Assembly (NCBI GenBank): GCA_958009055.1 | Contig: OY253649.1 | Coordinates: forward strand, 744,001-808,000 | Source: Choricystis sp. odSpoLacu1 | Lineage: Eukaryota > Chlorophyta > Trebouxiophyceae | Reading direction: 5' to 3' | DNA: 64,000 bases | Part shown: piece by piece, positions 1 through 10,338 of the stretch | Layout: each line of letters opens with the position of its first letter | Numbering within the stretch: position 1 is the stretch's first letter | Position numbers and translations under genes: made by a program | The notes under the pieces: generated by a model | What the model was told of the DNA's origin: nothing | What the model saw: the letters and a program-made list of their open reading frames with translations, nothing else | Database searches by the model: none

Positions 1-201
1 ACCAAACTGGGTGCGGAACCCAAACACAAACACGGACGCGTCGTCCTTGGCATCGTACATCTTGGCCAGCTTTTCACGCAGTTCAGCCTTGGGCACGGTT
101 GCGCGGCCGGGGTGGAGGACGTCGACCACGAATTGGCGCCGCGCAAGCAGGCGGTTGGTCATGAACTTGCGCGTGCGCACAGTGCACGCTTTGTCGCCCA
201 T
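1..201 (-). CDS. RPS24: 40S ribosomal protein eS24 (partial, runs off the left edge)
   Basis: The reverse strand from an ATG at 199-201 encodes [20 protein letters not shown] and continues with the family's conserved [18 protein letters not shown] and [10 protein letters not shown] stretches. This is a near-colinear match to the N-terminal half of eukaryotic eS24, a small-subunit ribosomal protein of the 40S body. About 67 residues are visible of the usual 130 or so; the rest lies beyond position 1. No splice junction is visible in this piece. The gene is divergent from NDUFA8 across a 712-base gap. Identity is based on the very conserved [16 protein letters not shown] motif and is close to certain. 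Confidence 0.95.
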   Translation of the reverse strand, partial: MGDKACTVRTRKFMTNRLLARRQFVVDVLHPGRATVPKAELREKLAKMYDAKDDASVFVFGFRTQFG

Positions 202-913
202 GGTGTTATGACTTGTATGTGGGAAAAGGGGCGAGTGGCTGTGTGGGGAGGGAGGGAGGGAGGGAGGGGAGAGGTGAGCGGTCGATTGGGAGAGGCGAAG
301 AGCCGGCGTGCGGCGGGCTGTGTGTCTGGCGACGCACGCTCCCCTCCCAGGCCTGCGATCGCGGCCACCACAGAAGGTGGAGACGCATGCGTCACGCTCT
401 GGAGCGCGCATCACGAGGGAGCCGGCACAGGAGCGAAGCGGGAGGGCGCGGCGTGCGTTTGTTTTGGGCGTCGGCCGGCGGCCGTCGAGCACGGGGGTGG
501 GGGGCCGCTTCCACACGCCTTGTCACGCGCACGCGAAGCCGCCACCACACACGCTGCGTGCAACTGGGGACAAGCTGCAGCGATGCGGGGCAGGGCGAGC
601 GGGCGAGAGGGGTGGCGGCGGGGAAACAGCGGCGCGGCGGCCCCAGCTCGCCGCGATCGAGGTGCGGAGCGCGCCCCGGGAGCGCTGGGCACGCGCCTCG
701 CTCCAGCTCCTCTTTCCCGCCGGCAGACCACAGGTCACCACAGCAGCAGTGCGTGGGTGTGGGTAGCAGGCGTCGATCCGTACCTGGTGCAAGCGGGGAG
801 ACACGCGCGAAAACGGGCGAAAGGAGTGGGAGTGCAACGCGGGCGAGCGACGTCCCACTCTCGCGAGACAATTCACCGCTTCTCTCCGCCCTGCGCGCCG
901 CGTCCGAGACCTC
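202..913. promoter_or_regulatory. Divergent intergenic region between RPS24 and NDUFA8
   Basis: This gap separates two divergent genes and must hold both promoters. It is very GC-rich and open in several frames on both strands, but none of the frames resembles a protein. A (GGGA)n purine run lies at about 245-270. A CACTCTCGC element at 856-864 lies 49 bases before the NDUFA8 ATG. I see no TATA box I would trust. Confidence 0.4.
856..864 (+). promoter_or_regulatory. CACTCTCGC candidate promoter element
   Basis: Exact copy of a 9-base motif found in six promoter-sized gaps of this window. It lies 49 bases upstream of the NDUFA8 start codon. Its function is inferred only from its recurrence and position. 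Confidence 0.35.
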
Positions 914-1460
914 ATGGCCGACGACGCACCACCCCCCGTCTCCGCCGTCCTCATGGCGGCCGCCAAGCACGTCGCCGTCGAGTGCGCGGCCGCGTCGGCC
1001 GCCTTCATCGCGTGCAAAAAGGGCGACAAAAACCCCGCAACGTGCCTGGCTGCCGGCGACGCGGTCACCGCGTGCGTGGCGAGCCTGCTCAAACGGGCCA
1101 CGGATGCTGCCCCCGACGAGTTGACCAAGTATGTGGACTGCCTGGAGTACAATAGGTGAGTGGAGGAGAGGGAGAGGAGGGAGGGAGATGAGCGCGGACT
1201 TGGGGCACAGGAGAACCGTTGTGCACGCCTGATCTGGTGCCGCGTTGTGCGTGGCAAGGCAATCACGTTTCCTTGCATTCAAAGGGGGACGCTGCGAAAC
1301 GCCGGGGCAGGCAGAAAGAAGAGAAGAAGCTTGGGAACACACCCCCACCCTTGCTCACCCCCTCTCCCCTCCCCTCCACAGCAACAAGTTTGAAAAGTGC
1401 CGCAAAGAGCAGGCCGCGTTTGAGGCCGCGTTCCCGGCGGGAGGGCGCAGTGCATCGTGA
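914..1460 (+). CDS. NDUFA8: Mitochondrial complex I accessory subunit NDUFA8 (CHCH protein)
   Basis: Two exons, 914-1155 and 1382-1460, joined by a GTGAGT/CAG intron of 226 bases, give 106 residues. The protein carries the double CX9C (CHCH) cysteine pattern of the plant/human NDUFA8 family: VLMAAAKHVAVEC, then FIACKKGDKNPATC, then a second pair ending YNSNKFEKCRKEQAAFE. The ending NKFEKCRKEQ matches the family signature closely. NDUFA8 is imported into the intermembrane space by the Mia40 relay and sits at the hinge of the complex I membrane arm. The intron splits a Ser codon (AG/C), and the acceptor choice is supported by the resumed homology. Length equals that of the plant proteins. It converges with PGK downstream. 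Confidence 0.9.
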
Positions 1461-1993
1461 GGAGGGGGCGGTGTGGCGTGTGTTTTATTGTTTCCTGTTT
1501 CGCCGCCTCTGCGTGTGATCCAGCCCCTTAACCCAGCTTTCTTTTCTTTTTCGCACACACGCATGCTATGCGTGAACTGTCAGCGACGCGCTGTTTGCTT
1601 TCTCACACACACCGTCATAAAAAAAAGCGCGCGCAGGCAGGGGGAGCGGCCGAGTGTTTACACGCCCGCCCACACACACCCGCCTCCACACACGCCCCTC
1701 TCTTTGTCTTTTATAAATCGCAAAAAAGGCAGCCCAGCGTTGGTGTGCGCGATCTCCTTCCCAAAACGGGGCGCCAAAACGCAAAAGGATCCGTGGTTTC
1801 CCTCGCTTCAACCGTCCAAAAAATAGCGCGCACCGCCCGCCCATTGTCGTGTGCTGTGTAAAGAAGAAAAAAGGGGGGGGGGGGGGGGGAAGGGGTGCGG
1901 ACAACAGGAGGGCGGATGCCCGTCTGCTGTTGCCACCCCTGCCTCACGCCACCCCCGATCAAAAAGGCTCTCTCTCTCTCTCTCCACGCGCGT
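1461..1993. other. Convergent intergenic region with G17 tract and CT repeat
   Basis: This gap lies between the 3' ends of NDUFA8 and PGK and holds both 3' untranslated regions. It contains a run of 17 G at 1873-1889 and a CT dinucleotide run at about 1967-1984. No coding potential is recognisable. Confidence 0.5.
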
Positions 1994-3979
1994 TCAAGCC
2001 GCCACAAACGCTTCGTCCAGCGCCGCCACACCCGGCAGCACCTTGCCCTCCAGCAGCTCCAGGGAGGCGCCACCGCCGGTCGAGATGTGGGACATCTTGT
2101 CGGCGAGGCCTGCCTGCTCAACGGCCGCCACCGAGTCGCCGCCACCAATGATCGTGATCGCGCCCTTGGCCGACATCTCGGCCAGGGTGTCGGCCACGCC
2201 GAACGTGCCCTTGGCAAATGCCTCCATCTCGAACACGCCCATGGGGCCGTTCCACACGACGGTCTTGCAGTCTGACAGGGAGGCCTGGAACGCTTTCAGC
2301 GAGTCGGGCCCAATGTCCAGCCCCATCCAGCCGTCGGGGATCGCGTCAATCGACACCACCTTCGTGTTGGCGTCCGCCGCAAACTTGTCGGCGATGATGA
2401 CGTCGGTAGGCAGGATGAACTCGACCCCCTTCTTCTTGGCGGATTCAATCAGCGAGCGCGCGAGGTCCAGCTTGTCCTCCTCCACCAGGGACGCACCCAC
2501 CGCCTTGCCCTGCGCCTTGTAGAAGGTGAAGATCATGCCGCCGCCCAGGAACAGTTTGTCCACTTTGTCGAGGAGGGACTCGATGACCCCAATCTTGGAG
2601 GAGACTTTGGAGCCGCCGACGATCGCGGCAAACGGGCGCTTGGGGTTGGAGACGGCGCCGTCAAGGTAGTCCAGCTCCTTCTGCAGGAGGAAGCCGGCGA
2701 CAGAAGGCCTAGGGAGGAGGGGGAGGGGGGGAGGAGAGGGTGTGAGTGTGTGTGCGCGTGCGGATGAAACAAAAAACGTTTTGAACCACCCATCCACACC
2801 CAAACACTCACTTCAGGTACTTGGTCACGCCCTCCGTCGACGCGTGCGCGCGGTGAGCCGTGCCGAACGCGTCGTTGACGTAGAGGTCGGCGGCGGCCGC
2901 CATCTTCTCGGCAAACGCGGCATCGTTCTTGGTCTCCTCCTTGTAGAAGCGCACGTTTTCGAGGACGATCAGGTCGCCGTTGGAGGCGGCCTTGGCGGCG
3001 GCGGCCACCTTGTCGCCAATGCAGTCGTCAACCTTGGTCACCTTGGTGCCGGCCAGCAGTTCAGTCAGGCGGGGGACGACCGGGTTGAGGCGGAACTTGT
3101 CCTCGGGGCCGTCCTTCGGGCGGCCGAGGTGGGACGTGAGCAACACTTTGGCCCCGTTCTTCAGCAGGTACTGCAGCGTCGGAATCGCAGCCCGGATGCG
3201 GGTGTCGTCCGTGATGTTGAGGTCTTTGTCGAGGGGGACGTTGAGGTCGGCGCGGACCTGAGGAAAGGGTCGGTTGGGTGGAAACGAGGGGTCAGCGACC
3301 GTGCGTGCGCGCGCCTTGCGCGCTCCTCGCTCGTTCGTTGCCCCCGCATTCCCACCGCCTGGCCACGGCCTGCCCCCCCGACCGCCACTCATCACGACCA
3401 CGCATCACACCCCCCGCGTCGACCGGGGCGGGCGGGGGGGGAGGCAACGCCGGGTGTGCGGGCAGGAGGCGTGCTGTCCGCTCACCCGACGCGAGTCGTT
3501 TGGCCACCGCGAAACCTCCCCGGTCCGCAGCCGGGCCGGCGCATTGGGGGCGGCCGCGCCCTCCCGCCACTCATCCGCCACCACACACTGCATGAACTCA
3601 CCAGCACGACTTTGCCCTCGAGGTCGGCCTTGGTCAGGTCGCCTGAGGGGAAGGAGGAGGGCAGGGAAACGAGGAGGGAAAGGGTCGGACGGCGCCCACC
3701 AAAAACCCGCGGACGCTTGTCGTTTCGGGCGTGCATTGCCCCCCTTTCCACGCTCCCACCCTCCCACTCGCCACACTCACCAACCGACTTCTTGGCCTCA
3801 GCCACAAACGAGGGCAGGGTGACCTCCACGCGGCGCAGGGGGGTCACGCGCGCGGCGCGGCGGGGCGCAGGCGCGGCAACGCGCGCGGCGGCGGCGCGGG
3901 GGGCGGCCGCGGCGCGGGGGGCGGAGCGGCGGGAGGCGACGGGCGCCAGGGAGGCGCGGGAGGCGAGGGCGAAGGCCAT
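1994..3979 (-). CDS. PGK1: Phosphoglycerate kinase, plastid form
   Basis: Exons (reverse strand) 3781-3979, 3602-3642, 2812-3257 and 1994-2708 join to 466 residues. The first ~60 residues, beginning [16 protein letters not shown] and rich in Ala/Arg/Pro, form a plastid transit peptide. The mature part starts at [20 protein letters not shown], followed by ADLNVPLD (substrate loop), [10 protein letters not shown], the [10 protein letters not shown] segment, [19 protein letters not shown] and the nucleotide-site [11 protein letters not shown] transfers phosphate between 1,3-bisphosphoglycerate and ADP; in the plastid it drives the ATP-consuming step of the Calvin cycle. Exon 2 is only 41 bases. 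All junctions use GTGAGT-type donors except the third exon's donor, and all keep frame. Two PGKs may exist in the cell; the transit peptide points to the chloroplast one. Confidence 0.96.
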
Positions 3980-4197
3980 AGTTTTGTTTTTGGGGAGCGC
4001 GGAGAGGAGGGAAAGATCGGGACGAAGTGTGGGGGGGTCGCGAACAAGCGAAAAAAAGATCATCACCTCGATTAACATCAACCGACACTGCGTGGGCGTG
4101 CGACAGACGCACGCACAGCGTCTCAAAAGGAACCCGCGAAACAAATAATGCACACACACACACACGCACTTCACGCCTTTACGAAAAAAAACAACAA

Positions 4198-5803
4198 TCA
4201 ACCCCTCCCCCCCGCCCGCCTCCACCACCTGCGCGGCGCGGGCGTGGGTGCCAACGCGGCCTCCGCCGCCACCAGGGCGGCCGCGCTCGGCGAGGCAGGC
4301 TCGCTCTCAGCAGCAGCCATCAGGGACAGCGAGCTGGTGCGAGGCGCCAGCTTGGAGGCGCCCAGCTTGGCCGACAGTGTCAGCTGAGGCGGCGGCGGTG
4401 GCGGCGGGTGCGTGGCCGCCGCACGCGCGGCGAGCGAGGCGGCGGCGTGGGGCGACGTCGCCCCCAGCCAGTAGGAGCAGCGCTGCAGGAGGACGCCAAA
4501 GCCGCCACACATGATGAGGGCGCCTGTTGTGGTGGGGAGAGAGGGAGGATGTTGAGGCGCCTTGTCTTCTCTTCCTTGGCGTGCTAACCACGTCTCTCTT
4601 CCCCACACACACCCTACTCACCCACAAGCGCGATCAACACGTCCCCCCTGGCCCCCACCGCCTCCTGGGCGGCGGTCGCCAGGTACTCAAACGTGCACAC
4701 GCACAGACCATCGCCTTCCTCAAACAGAGGGCGCAGAGGCAGGTACACACAAAACTTGTTCTCGCAGGACGCTGGGCGCGGGGGGGGCGGGTCGGACAGG
4801 GATGTGTTGGCCCGCGTCACGGCGGCGCGGGCGGTCTGGTTGGCCAGGGCGACTGCCGCGTGAACGACGGTGTCTCGGAACGTGGCGGCGGGGGCGGCCA
4901 GGACGCCGCCGATCCCGGTGCCCGACCCCACAAACGACGAGTAGGCGTTGTTGGCAGAGTTCGTCATGCGGGCGGACAGCTTGGTCTGGGCTTGGGCCAG
5001 CGCCTCGGAGACCGCAGCATTGAAGTCAGCGTTGTCGCCCGACGCGGTCGCATCAATGCCCAGTTGCACCGTGTGCCCCACCCCCCACGACGCGGCGCAC
5101 GCGGCCGCCATGACTATGGCAAAGAATTCGGCGACGTAGATGCAGGCGGCGCAGGCAGCGATGAGGCGGCGGCGGGAGGCAGTGGTCTGCACGGGGGACG
5201 CCGCCGCGTGGGCGGCGTGCGCGTGGGTGGCGTGGGACCGGGCCAGGCAGGCGGCCGCGGTGGCGGCGATGGTGAGGGCGGAGGCAAAGGCGGTGGCGAC
5301 CTGAGAGAAGGGTGGGTGGGTTGGTTTTGGGGAGACGCGCAAAAGGCAGCGCGCGGGGGGGGGGTCGTGTTTCGTGGCGCTGCGTCCCTGTTTTGACCAC
5401 GCCCATTCCATGAACGTGATACTATGACACCGTTCAAGGCACACACGAGGCACGGAGACACGCTGCAAGCGCCATGCCACGGCGCGTGGCATGGCGAGCG
5501 CGCGCGCGCGCGCGCGCGCGCGCCAATGCGGGGTGCTGCGGGTCGCCCCTCCCCGCCACACCGTCATCCACCGCCCCCTCAACCCACACAAACCCGCACC
5601 TTGTGCGCCGTGAACAACGCCGTCAGCACGGCGTCGTCCTGGTACTTCATGACGACGGCCAAGCGCTCGTACTCGCGCGCGCCGCGCACCGAGAACACGC
5701 AGAAGACGGCGAGGCCGGCCCACACTGCGACCGCGGCGATGACAGCATCCTTGGGGAGGCCCAGGCCGATGCAGGGGGGGCGGCGGCGGCGGAGGGAGGG
5801 CAT
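4198..5803 (-). CDS. Four-pass membrane protein A, family not recognised
   Basis: Exons 5600-5803, 4622-5300 and 4198-4523 give 402 residues. Hydrophobic segments lie at about residues 19-39, 69-88, 114-138 and 286-306, leaving a ~145-residue loop between the third and fourth. The loop ends in the cysteine pattern SCENKFC...GLCVC (C-x4-C-x15-C-x-C), and the C-terminal tail contains a Pro7 run. The first donor is GTGCGG rather than GTGAGT. The next gene (6015-7127) has the same membrane layout and a near-identical cysteine pattern, so the two look like tandem paralogues. The layout (short N-terminus, paired helices, Cys-rich outer loop, last helix) is loosely like tweety or prominin proteins, but I see no diagnostic motif and assign no function. 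Confidence 0.75.
5498..5523. repeat. (GC)13 dinucleotide run inside an intron
   Basis: A 26-base perfect alternating GC run lies within the first intron of membrane protein A. Such runs can adopt Z-DNA and are prone to length change. Confidence 0.9.
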
Positions 5804-6014
5804 GGTGTGGCTGGGGAGAGAACAAGGGTTTGGGGAGAGCGTGATTTTTTCTTATTTTTTCTCTCTCGCTGCACTGCGCTGCCCTCTCGCCCGCCCCTCT
5901 CCGAGGCAAAAGTGAGGGGGCGGCACGCGCGCTCTCGCCTGTGGTTTCGGTTTGCACACACACTCTGTTTCAATACACTCCGCGCGAGAGTCACGCACAC
6001 TCTCTCCCCCCCCG

Positions 6015-7127
6015 TCACGGCGCCCCCAGCGCCCCCGCCCACACACCGCCACGGGCGGCCATCAGCACGTGGGCCAGCGTCAACAAAGACCCACCCACCA
6101 CCGCCGTCTTGAAGTTGCTCGTCGACCGCCGCGCCCGCGCCGCGATGGACACCAGCGCCGCACCATCGCAGACGCACTTGTTGGCGTCGGCCAGGAACGG
6201 CACAAACGAGAGGTCGAGGCACGCAGACGGACATGCCTTGGCGGACAGGAGGGCGGACTCAGCGGCAGGGGGCAGGCCCAGCGCGGTGGAGAACTGCTTG
6301 ACTTCGCGGTCCAGGGCGGCGCCCGCGCCCGCGCCTGCAGAGGGGCGCCCCTGGAGCGCGGCAAACGCGGTGTTGATCAGACCCTTGCCAAACGGCAGCG
6401 CGCCCCCCAGCGTGTCCACCGCGCGCACGGTGGACATGTCGGCGTTGTGCACGATGCCGGCCGCCTTGTCGTACAGGGCAGTGGCGGCGGACGTCGTGGT
6501 TTGGAGTGCGGATGCATACGCGAGCGCGCCCGTGCACGCGGCCAGCATGAATGCCGACCACAGAGCAGCGGCTGCGAGGATGGCCAGCGGGACGGTGGGT
6601 ACGCGGGGCGCCCAGCCGCCACCTGCGCCGTGCAGGGCGCGCGCGCCGTAGGCCAGAGCAGCAGCGCACGCGAGCGACGCGGCTGCCAGGATCGGTGCAA
6701 ACTCGGCGGCCGTGATTCCCAAGCCCCGGACGGGCCCGAAGCTGGACGGCACGTTGCTGTGTGGAGGGTTTGGAGGGGGTGCGTGTGAGTCTCACCCGGC
6801 CGTGCCCGCTGGCCCGCCACCCACCCAGAGACCCGCAACAACAACAAACACTCACCCGAGCGCCGACGCGGCCTTGTCGATCGCCGCCACCTCGGCCAGC
6901 CCCCGCGCCCCAAAGATGCAGGCCAGGCACAGCCCCACCAGCAGCAGGATGAGGAAGACGGCCAGCTCGACGGGCCACGCGCGGCGGGCGACGGTCGTGG
7001 GTTTGGTGGTGGGCGCCGCGTCGGTGAGCGCTGACACACGGGACGCCGGGGTCGGCTTGGTGGCGGTTGGCACGCGGGGCTGGGTCTCCACGTCCAGAGC
7101 CGAGTCGGGGCGCGGCTTGGTGGCCAT
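6015..7127 (-). CDS. Four-pass membrane protein B, paralogue-like neighbour of A
   Basis: Exons 6856-7127 and 6015-6756 give 337 residues, spliced at GTGAGT/CAG. A polar N-terminus (MATKPRPDSALDVET) precedes hydrophobic segments at about 51-74, 108-128, 145-170 and 308-328. The loop before the last segment contains ACPSAC...NKCVCDG (C-x3-C-x14-C-x-C), closely matching protein A. The order helix, helix pair, ~140-residue outer loop, helix is the same. Both genes lie head-to-tail on the reverse strand, about 210 bases apart. I do not recognise a named family; a tandem duplication followed by strong divergence is the simplest reading. Confidence 0.75.
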
Positions 7128-7490
7128 TTTGAGGTTGGTGAGTGGGGGTGGGGTAGGGTAAGGCGGCGTGGGGAGGGGGGGAGGCGGGGTGCGGCGGGTG
7201 GCCAGCGATGCGACAGCTATCGAATGCTGAATCCGTGAACACGCGCTCTGCGTGGTCACTGGGGCCGTGTGGCGTGAATTTTGCACCACGTATTAGTCTC
7301 CCAGGTGTGTGGAGGGGGTGGAAGCTGCGGGCGAGGGGCGGGGGAGGCGGGGAGGCGGCGGAGAAGCAGAATGGAACGACGCGAGTTGTGGGGGCCCTCG
7401 ATATAGGTGCGCCTTCTCCTTTCACCTCGAATAAACATTGAGCCACGAGACATACATACCTTCCCACACACAAACGAAAGCAAAACACTC
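7128..7490. other. Intergenic region between membrane protein B and PPR gene
   Basis: The gap holds the promoter of membrane protein B (reverse strand) and the 3' region of the PPR gene. GGGGAGGCGG-type purine runs lie at about 7335-7360. No convincing open frame is seen. Confidence 0.4.
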
Positions 7491-9489
7491 TCACCTCCTC
7501 CGTTTAGCCACCCACGCCTCCAGCACGCCCGCCGGCACCGTAATGCGCGCCCCCGTGCCGGGCTGTGTGCCCCCCGCCGGCAGCAACCTCAACTCATCCT
7601 CCAGCAGGCGAGCCAGGGCGGCCCGGGCGCCCGGGCGTTCGGGGGAGCCCAGGTCCACCTCCGAGCCGCCTGAGGGGACGGGATCGCCGGCTGCGAGGCG
7701 GGCGAGGGCGCAGAGGAGCGCGGCCCGCGCTTCGGGCGCGTCGAGCGACGCGAGGGCCACCGGCGCGGCCGCCCCTGCAGCTGCGGCGGCTGCGGCAGAC
7801 GTTGGAGATGCTGCCGCGACACCCAACGCAGGCAGCAGCAGGGCGGCCAGGTCGCCTCCTGCCGCCCCTGTGTCGGCGAGGGCAGACGTGAGAGCAGCGA
7901 GGTCCTTGGCGGGCAGTGGTTTGCCGGCAGCCGCGGCGCCCGCCGCCACCCGGGCCGCGTCGGCAGGCCGCCCCGCATCCATCAGGGCGGCCGTCAGCAG
8001 GCGGTAGCCTGCCGCCCGGGGGCGGCCTCGGCGGGGGCCCCACACCGCGCGGCGAAAGGCGGTCAAAGCGACGTCGGCCGCGGCAGGCGTGCGCGCGGCG
8101 CTCCACAGAGCCTCATAGCAGCCGGCGTCCGGCTTGACGCCGTCGGAGCCCACGATCTCGGTAAACAGCTTGGCCGCCGTGTCCGCGTCGCGCGCTCCCG
8201 CGGCAAAGGAGAGGAGGACGGTGAGCGTCACCACGTCGGGCGGGACGTTTGAACGCCGCATGTCTTGCAGCAGCGCCAACCCCGCCGCCAGCGTGTCCGC
8301 TGACGCTCCACGCCCAGGCGGGGGCGCCATGGATTTGAGCACCAAGTTATACGTGAGCGGGGTGGGCATCACGCCCGTGGCTGTGAGCTCTTGCAGTGCG
8401 GCGGCCGCGTCGCCGCTGGCGAGCCCAAACGCGTCGGCCACCAGCCGCGCGTGCCACACGTCCAGGCTGGGCACGGTGTCTGATGGGGAGGCCGCCACCA
8501 TGTCTGTCCACAGGCGGCGGGCGGCGTCGGGCAGGCCGCCCCGGCCGGCCGCGACGAGGAGAGAGCCCCACACCGCGCGGGTGGGTGTTGCTCCCACAGC
8601 AGCCATGTCGTCCAGCACGCGCAGCGCCCGCCCCGCGTCGCCCGCGTAGGATAACACTTTGACGGCAGAGTTGTAGGTGTACTCGTCGCCCGGGGAGCGG
8701 GCGGAGCGGAGGGAGGCGAGGACGCGTTCTGCTGTCGCGACCGCGCGCGCCGGGTCGCGCCGCGCAGACCGCATCGCCGCCTTGAGCAGCGTGTTGCGGC
8801 TGACGAGGTCCAGAGTGCCGCCCGCCGCGACGGCGGCGTCAGCCAGGGCTAGCGCGCGGGGCAGGGGGCCCCACGCTGCAGCGTTGAGGGCTGTGTTGAG
8901 GGGCAGCACGTCTGCGCGCGTCCACACGCCCTCCGCCACGCCGTCTTCATAAAGACGCACGGCAGCCCCCGGCCGCCTGAGCACGCCAAACGCGGCCACA
9001 CCCTCCAACAGGATGCGGGCCTGGGTGCCGGGGGAGGACGGCAGGCGGGCGTCTGCGCCGGCGGCAGAGAGCAGCATTTTGACGGCTGCGGGCGACCTGC
9101 GCCGCGCAGCAGCTTTGATGGCGGACCCCCAGTGCACGCCACCGTGTAGGGGCAGGGCGCCGATGGCGGCCGCCACGTCGGCGGGGCGGGCGCGCTCGCC
9201 CAGGGCGGCCGCGAGTCGGGCCGCTGCGCGACGCGGCAGCGGTTCGCGCGTGCGGGCGGCGAGTGCAGCGACAGCGTCCAGCGCTGCACTCGCCGCCCCT
9301 GCGTCCACCATCGCCAGCGCGGCTTCCGTCACGCGCTCCGCCCAGGCGGTGCCTTGGGGCGTGCTGGCGCCTCCCGCGGCGGCTTCACGGTCGAGCGCAC
9401 GCCACGTGGCGACCGCGGCGCGCTTCGCGGCGTCAGCGTCACTGTCGCGTGGCGTCGACCCAGCCGCCGCAGCCACCACCACCCCCTCC
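7491..9489 (-). CDS. Pentatricopeptide-repeat (PPR) protein, 5' end unresolved
   Basis: One long reverse-strand frame ends at a stop at 7491 and encodes a helical-repeat protein with typical PPR signatures: DEYTYNSAVKVLSYAGDAGR, MPTPLTYNLVLKSM, NVPPDVVTLTVLLSFA and KPDAGCYEALWSA. PPR proteins bind organellar RNA in mitochondria or plastids, one base per repeat. The frame stays open upstream through 9662, overlapping the last exon of the zinc-finger gene in another frame. No ATG occurs between that gene's stop (9490) and an internal Met codon at 9309-9311. The start is therefore in the overlap, in an unseen upstream exon, or at that internal Met, which would lose any targeting peptide. The family call is firm; the N-terminus is not. 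Confidence 0.75.
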
Positions 9490-10192
9490 TCACAACGCCA
9501 TGCCCGCCAGCGACCGTCTGGCGGCGCCGTCGTCGGGGGCGCCCATGCCGGCCGCCGCGTCGGCGTCGGCCTGCGAGTGCGGCTTGGCGCCCGCCAGCTG
9601 CTTGAGCCGCCGCTTGTGGGGCTTGGTCGCGGAGTGTTTGGCCAGGGCATGGTTGGACACAAAGTAGCGGGCGCAGGAGACGCAGTAGTGGGCGCCCGCG
9701 CCGGGCGTGTCGTCGTCGAGCAGAGCGCTGGAGAGAGGGGGGAGGGTGCGGGAAGGGGTGAGAATGTGGCGTTTTGCGTCGCCTCTCTCCGTCACAGACA
9801 CACGCACACGATCAACACTCAACACTCACCGGCCTATCGTGCCGACGGGGCCGACCAGGGCGCCGCCCACGCGGCGCACGACGCTCACTTGGGAGCGCAC
9901 GTCCTCCCAGACCTGTGTGGTTTGTGGGGTGGGTGTTGGGTGTTGGAAGATAGAACAGTCCGACACTGTCCTGCCTCCCACTGGCGGGCAGCCGGTGGCG
10001 GGCGAGGCGAGGCGGCGGCGTGGGGCGCAAAGCCGCCGGCCACAACGCGAAAATGCGGCCGCCCGCGTCCTCCGCGCACACCTGGTCAATGTGGCGCACT
10101 TCAAAGCCCGCGCGCAGGGCGGCCTTGTTGGTCTTCTTGGTGTTGGTCTTGCCGCCGACTCCGCGCTTCCCGATGCCGCCCTTTTTGGCCAT
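9490..10192 (-). CDS. ZNF593: BUD20/ZNF593-type C2H2 zinc-finger protein (60S biogenesis)
   Basis: Exons 10082-10192, 9830-9912 and 9490-9727 give 143 residues. The first exon is basic (MAKKGGIGKRGVGGKTNTKK) and ends RHIDQ, leading into VWEDVR like the family's DLDQIHEDL. The zinc finger is HYCVSCARYFVSNHALAKHS followed by KPHKRRLKQL, the hallmark of BUD20/ZNF593. Yeast Bud20 is a shuttling pre-60S ribosome export factor, so the same role is likely here. The donor after exon 1 is GTGTGC, unusual in this window; the other junction is GTGAGT/CAG. The 3' end abuts and probably overlaps the PPR transcription unit. Confidence 0.88.
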
Positions 10193-10338
10193 GGCGGGAG
10201 AGAGAAGAGGAGGAAACACGTTCAAAACACTGGCTTGATTTTTTTTTTTCGCAGTCTCTCTTCACAGTGTCACGCAAAGAAGAACCCGCCCACCGCCCAC
10301 ACACCACCATCCATCCCACCCATCCAACCACCACTCAC

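Noticed and set aside
202..1150. Several 250-350-residue open frames on both strands across the first kilobase
   Set aside because: They overlap in multiple frames in GC-rich DNA, are Arg/Pro/Ala noise without motifs, and conflict with the clear RPS24 and NDUFA8 genes.
2742..4148. Plus-strand open frame of 468 residues opposite PGK
   Set aside because: It is the antisense shadow of PGK exons and introns; composition and lack of motifs show it is not a gene.
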